64,000 bases of DNA from Isoetes taiwanensis (lineage: Eukaryota; Streptophyta; Lycopodiopsida; Isoetales; Isoetaceae): NCBI GenBank assembly GCA_021234155.1, contig JAJEKV010000079.1:1047395-1111394 (forward strand), in the 5' to 3' direction. The position numbers and the translations under genes are program-made. The notes under the pieces were generated by a model. The model ran no database searches. It had not been told where the DNA came from and saw only the letters and a program-made list of their open reading frames with translations. Position 1 is the stretch's first letter, and each line of letters begins with the position of its first letter. Below, piece after piece: positions 22,372 through 35,450 of the stretch.

Positions 22372-25045
22372 CTATGAGTGATTGAATTGTGAGTCAATGT
22401 GAATGAATGAATAGTATTTCATGTTGTTATTTTCTGGTGGTTTGTTTTTTGCTATTTGCAGTTTTTTTTCTCCAATGTCACCGTGTTTTCTTCCTGTTTT
22501 CTGCTTGGTCAATGCGCTGCTTGCCTCCTGCTTTTTTCCATTCGCTTTATTATCTAAACACACTGACTTTTTTGGTCCTTGCTTCTTTAGTCCTTTCTTG
22601 TTCACTAACTTCACTGACTTCAGTGCTCCTTGCTTCTTTGGTGCTGGCTTACTGCCGCTTGCCTCCTCCTTTTTGCCTCCTGACTTGCTAACTAACTGTT
22701 GCTTGCTCTTTGGTGCTGGCTTACTGTTGCTTGCAACATCACATTGGGCAAGGACAGTAGATTGTGTTTGTAGACTTTCAAGAATATGTTCATGCACATC
22801 AGTTTCCAACTCAAAAATGTTGCCACCTAAGTCTTTCATGTCAAAATTACATGCCACTACTAAATGGCTGTACACACTACAATCTGGTTCAAACCTAAGA
22901 AGTTCATACCTGCTCTGTTCTATATATTTATAAAACTTACCAGTCACAACCACCTCTCTCCTTCCAAACTTTTGGCCCCAAGGATCTTTGTAAGCCTTCT
23001 CAATTACATGTTTAACTTCTGTACATCTCAAGATATAGAAATCCACTTTCTCCTTGTTATCTGCTGGAGCAACCACTGCAAAGTTTTCTCCAACATCTAT
23101 GATATCTGATTTCCATTCTGCATCCCCTTCATACACTAGCCCAACTACAGGTTCCTCTTCATCAACACCTGGCCTTAATTCTGAAAAAATCCAAGTGCCT
23201 ATCCTGCATTTTGTTTTATGCATTTACTTGTACCCCCCCCGGCAGGTATGGCAAAAGCATGAATAATTCATATGTTTTGGGTGGGATCATTTGGCTTGAT
23301 CTTTGGGTGAAAGCATGCTAGGGTGTACCATCTAAAGTTCTATTTAGGGAGTGCAAAACTACCCAAAAAAGTACCCAAGACGGGTACTAGGAATAATGTC
23401 CCAATAAACAATAAGTTTGAGAGTTGATTCATTCATTTTAGTCTCTAATAGTATTGTTATCATCTACTATTATAGATTGACATGTTATTGATCTTCAATT
23501 CAAAAATTTTGGGTTGATTTTAATGGGAAGAAAAAACAGAAAGTACCAGTTTTAAAAGTACCCAGTGTAGGTACTTTTGAGGGTTCCAAAAGTGGTACAC
23601 CGTAGCATGCTTTCACCCTGCTATGGAACTTACTTGACCCTGTAAGTGTTGCACAATCAAACGTCTCATCTCTGCAAACTTCATCTTTTCCAATTTCCCA
23701 AAAATATCTGTCAAAATCAAAGAACAAGATGCTTTTAGAAAGAACAACACTAAATCAGCACCAGCACCATTACACAGTTTTAGTACCTGCATTTCTCAGA
23801 ATCTTTGAAGTGTTCTCTACAAAACATAACAACATCATGAGTGTCTCTTAATGGTTTAGAATTTCTTTTTAACATCTCATGAGTGAGTGCTCTCTTTAGA
23901 ACAGCACCAGCACCATCATGCTCACCTACATAATAAACATGCCCAATAAGTTGGTTAAGTGCAAACAAGAATAACTAATATTCATTAAGCTGGTACATTG
24001 GAATGTACCTTTTCCATGGTAAGAACCAAAATAGTTCCAATGGATAGGAATCCCCATATTTTTATAAAATCTGCCAAGAAAGAAGAAAGTTCGTGCATCT
24101 TTGAATTGACGCGCATATCCATCAGACCACATAACATGATTGTTATATTTAAAACCTTTGCTGGCTAGTAGATCAGCATGCTTCTTAAGGCAATGTTGCA
24201 CAAACAAAGTGTCATGCTCTCTATTCTGAAATATAAAAATGTGTCTCTTTGATAATATGTCTTTCAGTGCTACAATCAAATTTCTCATCCTCAGCCACAA
24301 CCTCTTATGGAGTAGCATGCCTATATATGATGTGCATCAATATGGTGCATTGGTCATTTATCCAATGTAAACTTTGAATTTCCTGTTGTATCTTGAATGT
24401 GTAGTTCTCAGCAAAGTCAATAACTGACACTATGGTGTCTCTGGGAAAAGTGGCTAAGCACTGCCTAAACTGTGTAGCCTGCCACCTAGCCTCATAGTTA
24501 TGGGGGATGAACTCTTTCAAAACTTTCTTGGCATTTGTTAAAACATCTGCTGTTGAAGTTGACTTGTACACAAGCTTCACAATAGGTTTTGGTGTCACTA
24601 TGAAACCACCTTTGCCATCAGGTTCATTTAATGATTCATAAACCTGCAAATGAAACATAGGTAAGCAATTAACATTTCAAACATCAAATAGGCATAAAAG
24701 ACACTCAGCGTATCAAAAGTCTTCCAAATCAATCATGTGCCTTAAAGCCCTGCTTAGTTATTTTGGACACACGGGTAAATTTGATGGGCCACACTTCTCA
24801 CATGACAATAGCAGGCATTTGTGGTCATGCCACTCATCTGCAATATCTTTAGTACAAAATGACCTCCACATGTCGCTTGTAGATTTATATGTCATATCAC
24901 GTTTGACGACGTTGGTCGAGACCACATACAACACATATACAAGTGCATTCAACACCATGGATTTTTGCATCTAACCTTATCTTGTTGAGTGCTTGTCTAA
25001 CCAAGTCTAGTCTCATGTGGTACACACAACAACATGTTTCCCTGT
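22372..25045 (-). pseudogene. DDE-type transposase-like gene, 3' part
   Basis: C-terminal two thirds of a minus-strand gene whose 5' part lies at 38,390-39,958. Exons include 24,643-24,009, 23,925-23,787 and 23,707 to about 23,619, then a last exon to the stop at 22,372. Diagnostic order: IVSVIDFAENYTFKIQQEI (first catalytic Asp), MWSDGYARQFKDAR (second Asp), HWNYFGSYHGKG spliced directly to EHDGAGAVLKRAL, RYFWEIGKDEV, a CFCHTC motif, then a globular region and a Lys-rich tail with repeated KKQG-type units. This order matches a widespread, mostly unnamed class of eukaryotic DDE-like proteins; I give no superfamily name. Stops and shifts break it near 24,305, 24,240 and 23,270, and a small inverted-repeat element interrupts it at 23,303-23,620. 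It is inactive as it stands. Confidence 0.72.
23303..23620. mobile_element. MITE-like inverted-repeat element in the transposase gene
   Basis: Ends are inverted repeats of about 28 bp: GGGTGAAAGCATGCTAGGGT on the left, mirrored by ACCGTAGCATGCTTTCACCC on the right. The interior of about 260 bp also carries inverted GTACCC/GGGTAC words and no coding frame. It interrupts the exon encoding SSKFHS. I could not find a clear target duplication. CAGGGTG-like ends suggest a non-autonomous DNA transposon. Confidence 0.75.
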
Positions 25046-26958
25046 TGTGACGTTCCAAGTATTTATAAGGTATAAGTATAAATCATTGGACCGTCACCAA
25101 AATATAGATCACATACCATGGGGTATGGGAACCTAGGGGGTTGACTTAAAGGGATTAAATTAGCTATGCTAATTTAATTATTAAGGATAATAACCTATAA
25201 CTAAGGAACTAATATTTAAAAGCCATAATTAAGTTAATTATGGTTTGGGAAAAGCGCCACGTGGCCACCCTCGATTGGCTAACATGGTAATACTAATTGG
25301 GATCAATAAGGTGGATCACCACCCCCATATCAGCCACAACTCACCTTGGCGGTGGAGGCGCCACCCTTGTGACCCGGTGGCGCCACCTTGGCGGTTGGGC
25401 GCCACCCTTACATCACGAGAAAAACACCAAGACCAAGAAGATGGAAATCCCCAATGACAACGGGTCCGTGGAGAAACACGGTGGGTGGCTAGTGTAGTGG
25501 TGAATTCTAGGATAAGCGCCCTGTTGGGCACTGTTTGGGTTGTTGGTCTATTCTCTCGTGTTTTACTCGTAGGAACTAACCCTTGATTGTAAAAGGTAAG
25601 TTCTCTTTATATTACGATTAAGGATTGCTTTCAAAGGATGGACTGATGGTTCTTTGCCTAGTATCATTCTGGAAATGGGGGAATTAAGGGGGGGGTAGAG
25701 ACCTGCGAGCCCATTTATTGTAGTATGCTCCCTAGATAGAGCCTACATTATCCCAATAATGCGGCTTTGTGCACTGAAACCCACGGGTCTTAGATGCTAT
25801 GGGCTGGCTTAGCATCGATAAGGAACAGTGGTGAAGTGGAGGTGGGGTCTTGCCGAACATAAAGGCTCCTGAGACTCCCTCTGAGTGAGCTAGGCGATGG
25901 CGGTCCACGTAGGGGCGGGTATGGATTACGACACTCCACAGGTGTAGTGGTGTGACCCGTATGGGGCACCTTGCACTTTGAGTAGATTTAGGGTGGAGTA
26001 AATTGAGGATGCGGATGGGGGGCTGGCTCAGCTGATGCGACGCGTATTCTCTAGCTCACCCATGGAACCCCGCTTGATTACGGAAGGGGCGGCTTCCTGA
26101 CCTGCCTCATCGGACCAGGGCTTCATGAACCACGGAATAGGCTCAGCGGGGGGTGATGCCTCGAGCACAATCTCCGGGAAGGCTATAAGCGAAGCCATAG
26201 CGTGAATTGACCCATCGCAAAGTGTGCAGGGGGGGCGGATGGAAGCGGACAACCCTAGCCGATGTTCTATGCCATAGCGCCATGCCAAGACTTCGGTCTG
26301 GCGATCTCTTGAGGCCCAGCAGTCGGTCGATCCTCTCCGAGGATGCGGCCGGGGTAGAACACGAGGTTTGGGGGTGTTTTCCTAGGTTTAGATGCATATT
26401 CTTTGCCGTTGGTATTTGGATGGAAATGCCACCCTTACATGGTGGTTATTTATATGTGATTTATCTTTGTGTGCTAACCCTTGTATTCATGCTTCCCATG
26501 GCGTGAAACCCATTGAAAAGCGTGGGCGAATGACCCCTCTGTGTCCTTCACTTGGCGTCTTATTATAGGCGGCCCGAGTCGAGACGGAGGGCCACAACAT
26601 AACAAGTTGGTTGCCATGGGAGGGAAAAGTCCCGTATGTATCTGGTAGAAGTCGATTATATGTTGAAGGCGTCCGATTGTCTTTTCTGCCGTTGGTATTT
26701 GGATGGATATACCACCCTTAATTGGTGGTTATTTATATGTGATTTATGCTGTGTGCTAACCCTTGTATTCATGCTTCCATGGCGTGAAGCCCATTGAAAA
26801 AGCGTGGGCGAATGACCCCCTCTGTGTCCCTTCATTGGCGTCTTATTATAGGCGGCCCCGAGTCGGGCGGAGGGCCACGCTTATAACAAGTTGGTTGCCA
26901 TGGGAGGAAAGTCCGTATGTATCTGGCCAGAAGTGCGTATATGTTGGGAGGCGTCCGC
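25046..26958 (+). repeat. 5' LTR with an internal tandem duplication
   Basis: It is collinear with the 3' LTR but about 290 bp longer. A block starting TGCCGTTGGTATTTGGATGG (near 26,404) and running to GGCGTCC is repeated once more from about 26,691. The 3' LTR has this block once (38,119-38,384). Confidence 0.88.
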
Positions 26959-26960
26959 GG

Positions 26961-26975
26961 TGGTATCGAAGCCCG
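26961..26975 (+). other. Primer-binding site (initiator-Met tRNA)
   Basis: TGGTATCGAAGC lies two to three bases after the 5' LTR. It closely matches the plant Ty3/gypsy site TGGTATCAGAGC, complementary to the 3' end of initiator methionine tRNA, with two changed bases. Confidence 0.8.
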
Positions 26976-29900
26976 ATTTTGGATACTTTCGAAATCATAG
27001 CGACTAAACCCTAACTCACTAGTTGGTAGTTAGGAGAGAGAGTTAAGCAAGGGTGATTGTTTAAGTCTTTGATGTTTGATTTAGTGCTAGGTTAATGTAA
27101 TAAGCTGTAATTCCTTAACAAGTCTAGCCGGTGGAAGACCCAAGTTTGAAGATATAACTTTTGTAGGTAGCTTTCGGATGAAGGTGAAAAAATAGCTCCA
27201 ATGGATCGGGCACCTCTCAAATACCCTAGGGGGCACATCTCTCAGGGTCAAAAAGACAACGAGGCCCGAAGAAGAATGGAAAGGGCTGCCTTACTGAGAA
27301 GGTGTTTCTTTTCAAAAATAAAATGGCGTATAAACAAAGCATGGCACCCCATCTGGTCGTGGCGTATTTTTATCTGGCCTTTGTTTAAAAAAAAATAAAA
27401 AAATTAATATTTTTGAAAATTTTTATAAAAAAAAAGTTAAAAGTTGAAATTTGAATTTTGAACTATATTTTTTGAGCGTGTGCTTTCTCTGAGCACCCTT
27501 TTCCCCATCATAAGGCCGGGGACTTAGGTTCCAAACTTCGCCATAGCTGACCTCCACGCCTCCCTTGCATCGCCCTACACCTCGGTGCCCTTACTTACTT
27601 CTTAGCGTAGGCCCTTGCTTGGCGCCTTACCTTCCTCCTTCCTTCTTTGTTCTTTGTTAGGTATAGCCATGCAGCGCTTCAAGCTAGCAGTGGACTTGAA
27701 GAAGTTGGGCTATTCCGTTATTTGCCGCCCTAATTAGAGCATCTTGCCGAGGAAGACCTATGATAGATACCATTCTTAACCTTTTGTCAAGCACTTTGTC
27801 GAGGGGCGGCGGAGTCCCCTACCCTATCTTCCACTTCAGCGAGGCTTCCTCCTCAAGTTGAATGAAGCCGGTCGGGGACTACACTCTCGTGGAAGCGGCC
27901 CGGACCGTGCATGAAATTTGGTTAAGTTTTATCCCTCGCCCGGGGACGGATGCGACCTACTTGAGCTTAGTCGGAATGAAGCCCGAAGGATCATGCATCT
28001 TCGAGAGTGGAAGACTTGCACCAGATAGCCGTGCTCCACCGGACATAAGAATGGAGCGTTTTATTACTTGGGGAAATGTCGTATACTTACGTCTAAAGTA
28101 CTTTAATCTTCCTACCTTCTCTTGGAATGAAGGCCTTAACGACTTCATCTTTGAGAATGTCCATAAGGTTTAGTCAAGGCCACACGGAATCCGTCTGAGG
28201 AGGACATCTGCGAACCTGGCCAGGGGCAGGTACCATCTTGAGATTGCTTTCGGCGCGCCACAAATGCGTCACGGACAAAGAGGCGGGGGATGAAGAGAAG
28301 CGGCTCAAGAGGAAGGGGAGGACCTTCATAACCCGTGAGCCGGGAATCAAGAGGGCAGCCAGCAAGATCACCAGCCGGGTTGACCAGCAAAGACTTAGGT
28401 GCGGGCGAATGTTAACCCAGGGGAAACCACATCGGCGTTAACCGTCCAGCGGACCCACAGCCGGAAGCGGCCGGTGTCGGAGACTAAAGAAATGAAGTCC
28501 GCCTATTAAGAGTGGGGTGCACTATAAGACGGCCTGCGGCGGGGATGCAACAATGCATAAAGACATCGGCTCGAGGCGCAGAGCACATCGTTGAAGCGGA
28601 CAAAGCATCTAACTACGGTGAAATCCATTCCGTAAGCAAAGGCGACCCTTAAGCATGAAACCCCACAGGTTTCGGCCAGGGCATGGTAGCGCCGGGGAGA
28701 TACGTAAGTATCGAGAAGTCTACCGAAACCATTGATCCGTCGGCTCCCCTTCCGGCCCGGCTTTGCGGAGATCGCCCGGGAATTTAAAACCGACCTAAGG
28801 TTCCAAGCTTTTCGATCCTCTCCGCTCTCGAGGGAGGCTCACAGGGGCCTACCTCGTCGAGCTTTTGATGGCAGCCAACCTTTCGCCATACCATAAAAGC
28901 GGGGTCCTCATCATGCCAGGGACCTCCGGTGGCACGAAGGGATCAGGGGGATTTTAGGTGATGAAAGCGGTCTTTTTTTTTACGTTGTAAAAATTTTTGT
29001 AACTTATCCATGTACTAGTCCCATTTTTGGGGTTGTGAAAATAAAATATTTTTTGGAAATATATTATTAAATAATTTTGGGAAGCGTGCCCAAAAAGTAT
29101 AAAACCCCTTTTTGGCCATTAGGGTTTCATTTTCCCTTCTTGCTTGGTAGCCTCCTTTCTCCTCCTTTAGCCTCCCTCTTCATGGCTCACCCAAACCTGC
29201 GGCGGTGGTACTTAGGCGGAGAGCATTGGGACCTACGCGGTTCCCTTTGATCTTCTTCACCCCTACACCTTGGCCGGTAGATCTTATCTCAACATGCGGG
29301 CCCATCCAGTTATCTTTGCTTTCCTTCCGGTTCTATTGCGAGGAGATTGTACCTGCATGCGTTTGCAATGAAGGCGATGAGCAGCTCTATCTTGACTTTC
29401 ACACCACGCACGGATGTTAGGGGTGATGAGCATGGCATAGCGTCATCAAAGGCATTAGGCGAGGGACCGACCTCCCTATTGCTACAATAGATCGGGAAAC
29501 CTGTTTTGAGGCCGATTTGCCTTGGCCCGTCATTATGGACCCGGTACATAGAGGATGAGGAGATTCTTCTTTGAGCATTCTTCTACTCCTACCTCATGAC
29601 CCGAGAAGATGGCGAAAGTGCGTCAATGAAGCGAGGATTTGGTAAGATGGAAGGAACTTGCTTTCTGAAGCCCACACGGTAGACAAAAAGCCCTTAAGCT
29701 CGAAGGGTTAAACCTTCTCCCTGCGGTACTCTTGAATGACCAAAAGTACCTGATCTTTCGAGGATATCATGTGGGCCTACGGCGTTCTTCTTGGGATTAC
29801 GCCGCAAGAAAATAGAAATTCTTTATGATCTTGCGGTATTGCCAAGATGACTTCATCGATTTCACCACCGGGTTGTACAACACGCCAAGTAGTAGAGACC

Positions 29901-31450
29901 TCTTGGCATATCGGCCCGAAGAGCAAGAGCCCATTGAGACTCTTTTGTTGCCATGCCCGGTTCTTACTAAGCGACACACCCCACCTCGAGAAGAAGCGGT
30001 TTGCGGCCCGACCACGACCATCTCTCACCGGAACGCCTTTGCAAAATCACCATGGGAGAAGTGGATCGGGGCCGAGGAAGACACATGGGACACCAAAAGT
30101 CAGCCTTAGGGATGAGAGGGAAGAAGAAGGGAGGAAGCTCCCCACCAACTTGGAGAAAAGAAGCGGAGACCTCCACCCACCCTCGGGGTTAGGGCAATGG
30201 GCAACCATGTGGCCCGATTCTTCCTCTCGACCTTCCAGCCAAGGAGAGGTGCTATTTTTTCTCTAAGAACCTAGGGCCTTCTTACGAAGCTTCTTGGTGG
30301 GCACTCAGAGCCATATCTACTTCAGCGGGCCATAAGAAGATTGACTATCACATCACCACCATTACTTTGGTCCGTAAAGATTTGGCTATAGCGACATTGG
30401 GGGCGTGGCGGGCTGCGCCAACATCGCCTCCTTGTGGCGGCCCCTCGGCTACTTGCTTACCACACGAGGCAGCAGCTCGAGCCGCCCTTTACGCTAGCCC
30501 TAAGCCACTTTGATCGTTATCGTCCACCTCCTCGACCAATGGGCCGAAGGCGAGGGACCTAGCTCCTAAATAATTGTACTATGTACTTTGCATTTGAAAT
30601 CAGCTTTGTTGTTTTAAACCATGGTTATCACTTTCGTGGCGTGATTCTTGTTTATTGTATCAATTCAATACATAATGCCAATATCAATTTGAATAATTCT
30701 CTTCCATGATATATAGTTGGTACTATATACTCATTCCGCCGTTTTGAAAGAAACACTAGAGGATGCGAAGAGGATTACGGACCAGATATTGAGGGATGAC
30801 CAAGGACCCCCGAACAAGATTACGGGCAAAGGTGCAGTATCGGGCGAGAAAGTGGAGCGAGATGATGGAATCTGCTTGAGCGGAAAGAACCATATGATCC
30901 GGACAAGGGGATGGCGATAGTTACCCTCCTCAGAAACGGGCTTTTGATGATCTGAAATGGACCCTCACGCACATGGGACTACTTGGAATATGTCGGACAT
31001 GAAGCTTTCGAGGATGCCAATGACCACCTCGGCAAATCTTCTACAGCGCTTCTGGAGGCTTTTCAACCTTCTCATCATTAGCCCCACTTGGGATTATCAA
31101 CCCGTTATCATCCGGGCTTGGACGCGCTACAAGCTCGTCCGAAATCGCGTGAAGTGTCGCGCTATTCGTTATGTATCCCTTTGCAAACCCCTAAGCGGAT
31201 CCTCGGTTGTGTTCCTATGTTCAGTATGAAATAAGGAAATGGCCTGTGTCGGGCCCTTTATATATTATATAACTATAAGTTTATAAGCGTGTCGGATATG
31301 AACTTCTTTAATGTAACAGTTACTTAAACATAATTTGAATCTTCCGTCCTTTTACGTGTTCACTTTGTGTTTTTCGATACTACCTAAAATGACTTTGTTG
31401 TGACACTTCTTGTTATGGTACTTTTCTTACATCATCGTTATGTTTAATAT
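26976..31450 (+). other. Long leader of the retrotransposon, unrecognised
   Basis: About 4.4 kb separate the primer-binding site from the first recognisable gag sequence. Protein-like plus-strand pieces occur (near 27,862-28,173 with VEAARTVHEIWLSFIPRPGT, and 30,957-31,229), but none matches gag motifs I know. It may be a diverged gag, an extra gene or a nested older element. Confidence 0.35.
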
Positions 31451-31919
31451 AGGCGGTGCCGCAATGTGCGCTTTGGCGGAACACCCTCAAAGCGCCCGGT
31501 CGGTTAACACCGAACAAGAATTGATGCTAATGAAAAGGCGACTAGGAGGATTCTGAGGGCCTATGTGTTGCATGCTAACCCACCACAACATGTACAAGAA
31601 GGCGGGACCCGGAGTTACCTCCGTTACCGCCTAGTCCACCTATCTGGCCGTAGTCCCCACCACAAACTAGCCACATACTGCTTGAAAAGAGCCCCGATCC
31701 TAAACGCCGATGGAGCTCCTCTAGAAACGATGCCACCTCCTCAAAGTCACGCCGCCCGGTGTCATCCCGAATCATCCATCATCATCGGTGGCCATGCAAA
31801 GCGCCCGGGATAAGAATCACCGCAAAACGGTTGATCTGACCATAACTAGTATATGGAAGAATAGGAAATTGGCCCGGTTTGATGGGAAATCTAGGCGGCT
31901 TGAATCTTGAATCACGGTT

Positions 31920-32660
31920 GGACGAAATGAAGGAGTTGGCGAGTCCTATGGCATGGCGAGAAGGATCTACGAGGAAGGTTGCCACCACAAACCTTCACGG
32001 GCTGCCCGTATTTGGTGGAAGGGCTATGCCATAGCCAAACATCACGGGCGAGGAGTAGATGCAACTTCATAAAAGTTTGCCAAGGCCTTCAAATCGCATT
32101 ATGTGCCCGTGCACATAAATGCCAACGAATCGGACTTTCTATAGGTTGGAAGCGGAAAAGAAGTATGTCGTCTGAGGCTTACGGATGAGTTTATGCTTTG
32201 AGTGTATGTACACAGTATGAATGAGAAAAGAGGCGATGGAAGGCTATATTGAGGGTTTGGCACCATCGATCAAGCGGATGGTTAAGGCCATCGACCGAAA
32301 TCGATTCGCGGCGAGGCTAAAGCATTGAGCCTCGAGGAGGACATACCAAGGAATCGATGTCCGCGTCCTGCTCCTTACTTCGCGACCACGGCCGTCCACA
32401 CCTTACAAACCCAGCTCTCCAAGTCGGGGCCCTCTGTGAGAACTCTTCACGGTCGCCCGGGGAGAAAGAAAGTAAACTTTTAGCCGCCGGATAAGAGAAC
32501 AATCTTTTTGTAAGGAAGTTGAAACCTCTTACGATCCATTCCTAAAGAGGCGGAGAGCAGTTTGCTTGTAGAGATAAGGCATGCTCTACAGTGTATGAGG
32601 CACTGGACACTTCATGCGAAATTGTCCATATGTTACCCGGTGCCCGGTATGCATGGCGAC
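31920..32660 (+). pseudogene. gag remnant
   Basis: Broken frames contain MEGYIEGLAPSIKRMVKAID near 32,236-32,295, typical of plant retrotransposon gag. GTGHFMRNCP near 32,599-32,628 is the GH..NC part of a CCHC zinc knuckle whose first cysteines are lost or out of frame. In an intact element gag packages the RNA in virus-like particles. Confidence 0.7.
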
Positions 32661-32789
32661 CTCGGCTGGGGCGATATTGAGTCAACATTACCTGCGATGA
32701 GGGCGGCTCGAGTACATTCCGCGGTGCGTCTCATATCCTTGCAACTATAGAAATTGGCAATCTTGAAAATCGACTGTTGTCATTTCCAC

Positions 32790-33120
32790 CATAGGCCAAG
32801 TGAGCGGTAAGCCTTTTGTAATTCTTATGGATCACGGGGAGTACACATAATTTTGCTTCTCTAGAATGGCGGGTCCTACAAAGCTGGAAACCCTAAAGGT
32901 CCGGGCCAGGGGCTGTCACTTTAGCCGATGGTAAGGTTAGACATACTCATGGTGTGTCGCATCAATCTTAAGATCACGGTTGCGGTAGCACCCGGTTGCT
33001 ATGGGTGCCGAGTTAATGGATATTGGCAAAATACGACCTCATTGTTGGAATGGAATTCTTGGCATCTGCAAAAAGCCAACATAGGCTGCGAGAAGAGAAG
33101 TTACCTTCAACGCAGCTAAT
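32790..33120 (+). pseudogene. Aspartic protease remnant
   Basis: Near 32,805-32,850 the frame reads GKPFVILMDHGEYT and then a stop. The Asp-His-Gly triplet sits where retroviral-type proteases have Asp-Ser/Thr-Gly. A following piece matches the linker to reverse transcriptase (MGAELMDIGK near 33,002). The changed triplet and stops mean no activity. Confidence 0.6.
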
Positions 33121-33539
33121 GGAGGCAGGCGTAACTATAAAAGGTGAACCATTCAACCCTATCATGCGGTCTATGTCCATCAAACCGGTTAGATAAAGCT
33201 ATCACGCCAAGCAAAAGCTTCTGCGTTATTAGACTTGCTTCCATTGAGTCGGATGCTAAGCAAAACCAAGTAATCAACACCTTGCCACGAGGGATTGCCG
33301 GTATTCTCCATGAATTTAGCGATCTTTTCTCGGATGAGATCGAAGCTTCCTCCTTTTAGAGGGGTAGAATGTGAGATAGCTTTAGAGCGGGTACTAAGCC
33401 TACCGGCAAGGCCCGTCTGCAGGTATGAGTCCCCGAGTTGGCCGAGCTTAAGAAGCAACTTCAAGAGCTACTAAACCTAGGTTTTTATTCGACCTAGCGT
33501 TTAGCCTTTTGGCGCCCTATTCTTTTGTAAAGAAAAGGG

Positions 33540-33900
33540 CGGCTCCTTGAGAATGTGTATTGATTATCGGCAACTCAACAAGCATACCATCAAGAATCGC
33601 TATGCTTTCTTGAGGCGAGATGATCTAATGGATCGGTTGCAAAGGGGCCAAGTATTTTTTCAAAGATTGATCTTAAGCTCGGGATATCATCGGATAAGGA
33701 TTAAAGAGGAGGACATCCATAAATCTGCTTTTACTTTAGATATGGGCATTATGAGTTCACCGTTATGCCTTTGGATTAACTAATGCCCCATAGCGTTTAT
33801 CACGGTTAATGAATGATGTTTTCAGACAATACTTGGATGATTTTGTTGTCATTTTCTTTGGCGACATTCTCATCTGATAAGACTCTAGAAAGAGCATGAA
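33540..33900 (+). pseudogene. Reverse transcriptase remnant
   Basis: MCIDYRQLNKHTIKNRY, then LSSGYHRIRIKEED, then a frame-shifted VMPFGLTNAP region (near 33,760) are standard Ty3/gypsy motifs. The catalytic box near 33,840-33,890 reads YLDDFVVIFFGDILI. The second part should contain YLDD but has FFGD, removing one catalytic aspartate. Confidence 0.88.
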
Positions 33901-34239
33901 AACATCTTAAATTGGCCCTACAAAAGTTAAGGCGTCATCAGACTTTTTGCCAAGTTCTCTAAGTGCAAGTTTGCCACTCCAAAGGTTGATTATTTGGGCC
34001 ATATCATTTTGCGAGAGGAATTGCTCTGAATCCGGCAAAAATAGAGGCCGTAAAGGGAATGGCCTATTCCATAAAATGTCTCAGGGTCGAAGTTTCTTGG
34101 GATTAGCGAGGATACTATCGAAAGTTTGTAAAGGATTTTTGCAAGGATTGCAGCACCTCTTACAAATCTTACAAAGCATGAAAGGTGAAGGATTGGATGG
34201 AGCGGAAGACTAAGGTTCAGGGGAAGTTTCCGGCAGCTT

Positions 34240-34650
34240 AAAGATGCCTTAACGTCGGCACCCGTTCTCCGTTGCCCGATCGACAAGGATAAACTAGTGG
34301 CCCAGATGCCCGGTCAAATTGCCCTTTGGTGGAGTCCTGATGCAAGAGGGAGGGTTATTGCCTATGATTCAAAGAAGATGAGCGAGGCGAACAGCGATAT
34401 CCTACCCATGATCGGGGTTGTTAGTTGTTGTTGGCGCCTTCGAATATGGAACACTACCTCCTTGGTAGAAGATTCGATTGGACCGCGGATCACCAAAGTC
34501 TCCGTTATTTATCCACCAACCCGAACCTCAACCTCCGTCGGAGGAGATGGATGGAATTTCTTGAAGAATATGATTTTGAGATCATGTATAAGCACGGAAA
34601 GCACAATGTGGTTCTTGGATGCATTGTCCGCGCCACCCCTCGGTAACCCG
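34240..34650 (+). pseudogene. RNase H remnant
   Basis: Pieces VIAYDSKKMSEAN and, in another frame, FDWTADHQSLRYL, then RRRRWMEFLEEYDFEIMYKH and GKHNVV, follow the order of Ty3/gypsy RNase H. Two frames are needed to read it. Confidence 0.85.
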
Positions 34651-34829
34651 AACCCATTGTAATGCAATTTCTACACTCACAAGTGAGTTTGGGAAAGCAG
34701 ATAGAAACAGACCTTGGCCCACGGATCAGGGTTACGTGAAATTTGGGCTAGTTTGAGTAAGGAGGCACGCCACTGATAAAGAACGAAGTTTTCCTTTCAT
34801 ATAAGAAAGAGGGCAATTTGTTGTATCAC

Positions 34830-35450
34830 AAGGATAAGTTGTGTGTCCCTCGGACTTCGAGAGTCGTAAGTTAATCCTCCATGACACACATAACCCCTAT
34901 AGGCTGGACATGCGGGGATTTATGAAGACCTATTTTAAAATCCGTTCTAGTTACTTTTGGCCTTCGATGAAGAAGGATATTGCTAGATACATTATTAGCG
35001 GTGTCAAGTGTGTCGACAAACCAAAGGCGAGCAACTAAGAGTTCGGGGAGAGCTCGGCCTCCTGGGATGTGCCCCACGCAAAGTGGGAAGTAATAACCAT
35101 GGATTTCATTGTGGGACTGCCACGAACTCTCCGTGGCTATGATGCACTAATGGTGGTCGTCGACAAATTGTCAAAAATGGCTCACTTCTTGCCATGTTGT
35201 ACCACCGACAACGCCTTGCTTTTACATAAAGGAGATCTTCGGGTTACGCGGAATGCCACGGGTTATTGTATCGGCGAGATCCCAAATTTGTAAGTGCGTG
35301 CGGAAAGATTTCTTCACCACCATCGGACCAAGCTTGCTATGAGTACCGCATATCATCCTCGAGAGGATGGTATGGAGCCGGCGTACCAATCGTATTATAG
35401 AGGATATGCTACGAAGTTATGTGTGGAGTAAGCAATCCCAATGGAATGAC
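34830..35450 (+). pseudogene. Integrase remnant
   Basis: The zinc-binding N-terminal part reads HDTHNPYRLDMRGFMKTYF and SYFWPSMKKDIARYI, then one surviving Cys of the CxxC pair. The catalytic core follows with MDFIVGLPRTLRGYDALMVV and DKLSKMAHFLP at 35,100-35,200, then a YHPREDG piece near 35,355. Stops and shifts interrupt it. Confidence 0.85.

Noticed and set aside
22407-23266. Plus-strand frames rich in Phe, Leu and Cys
   Set aside because: They are antisense to the Lys-rich last exon of the transposase-like gene.
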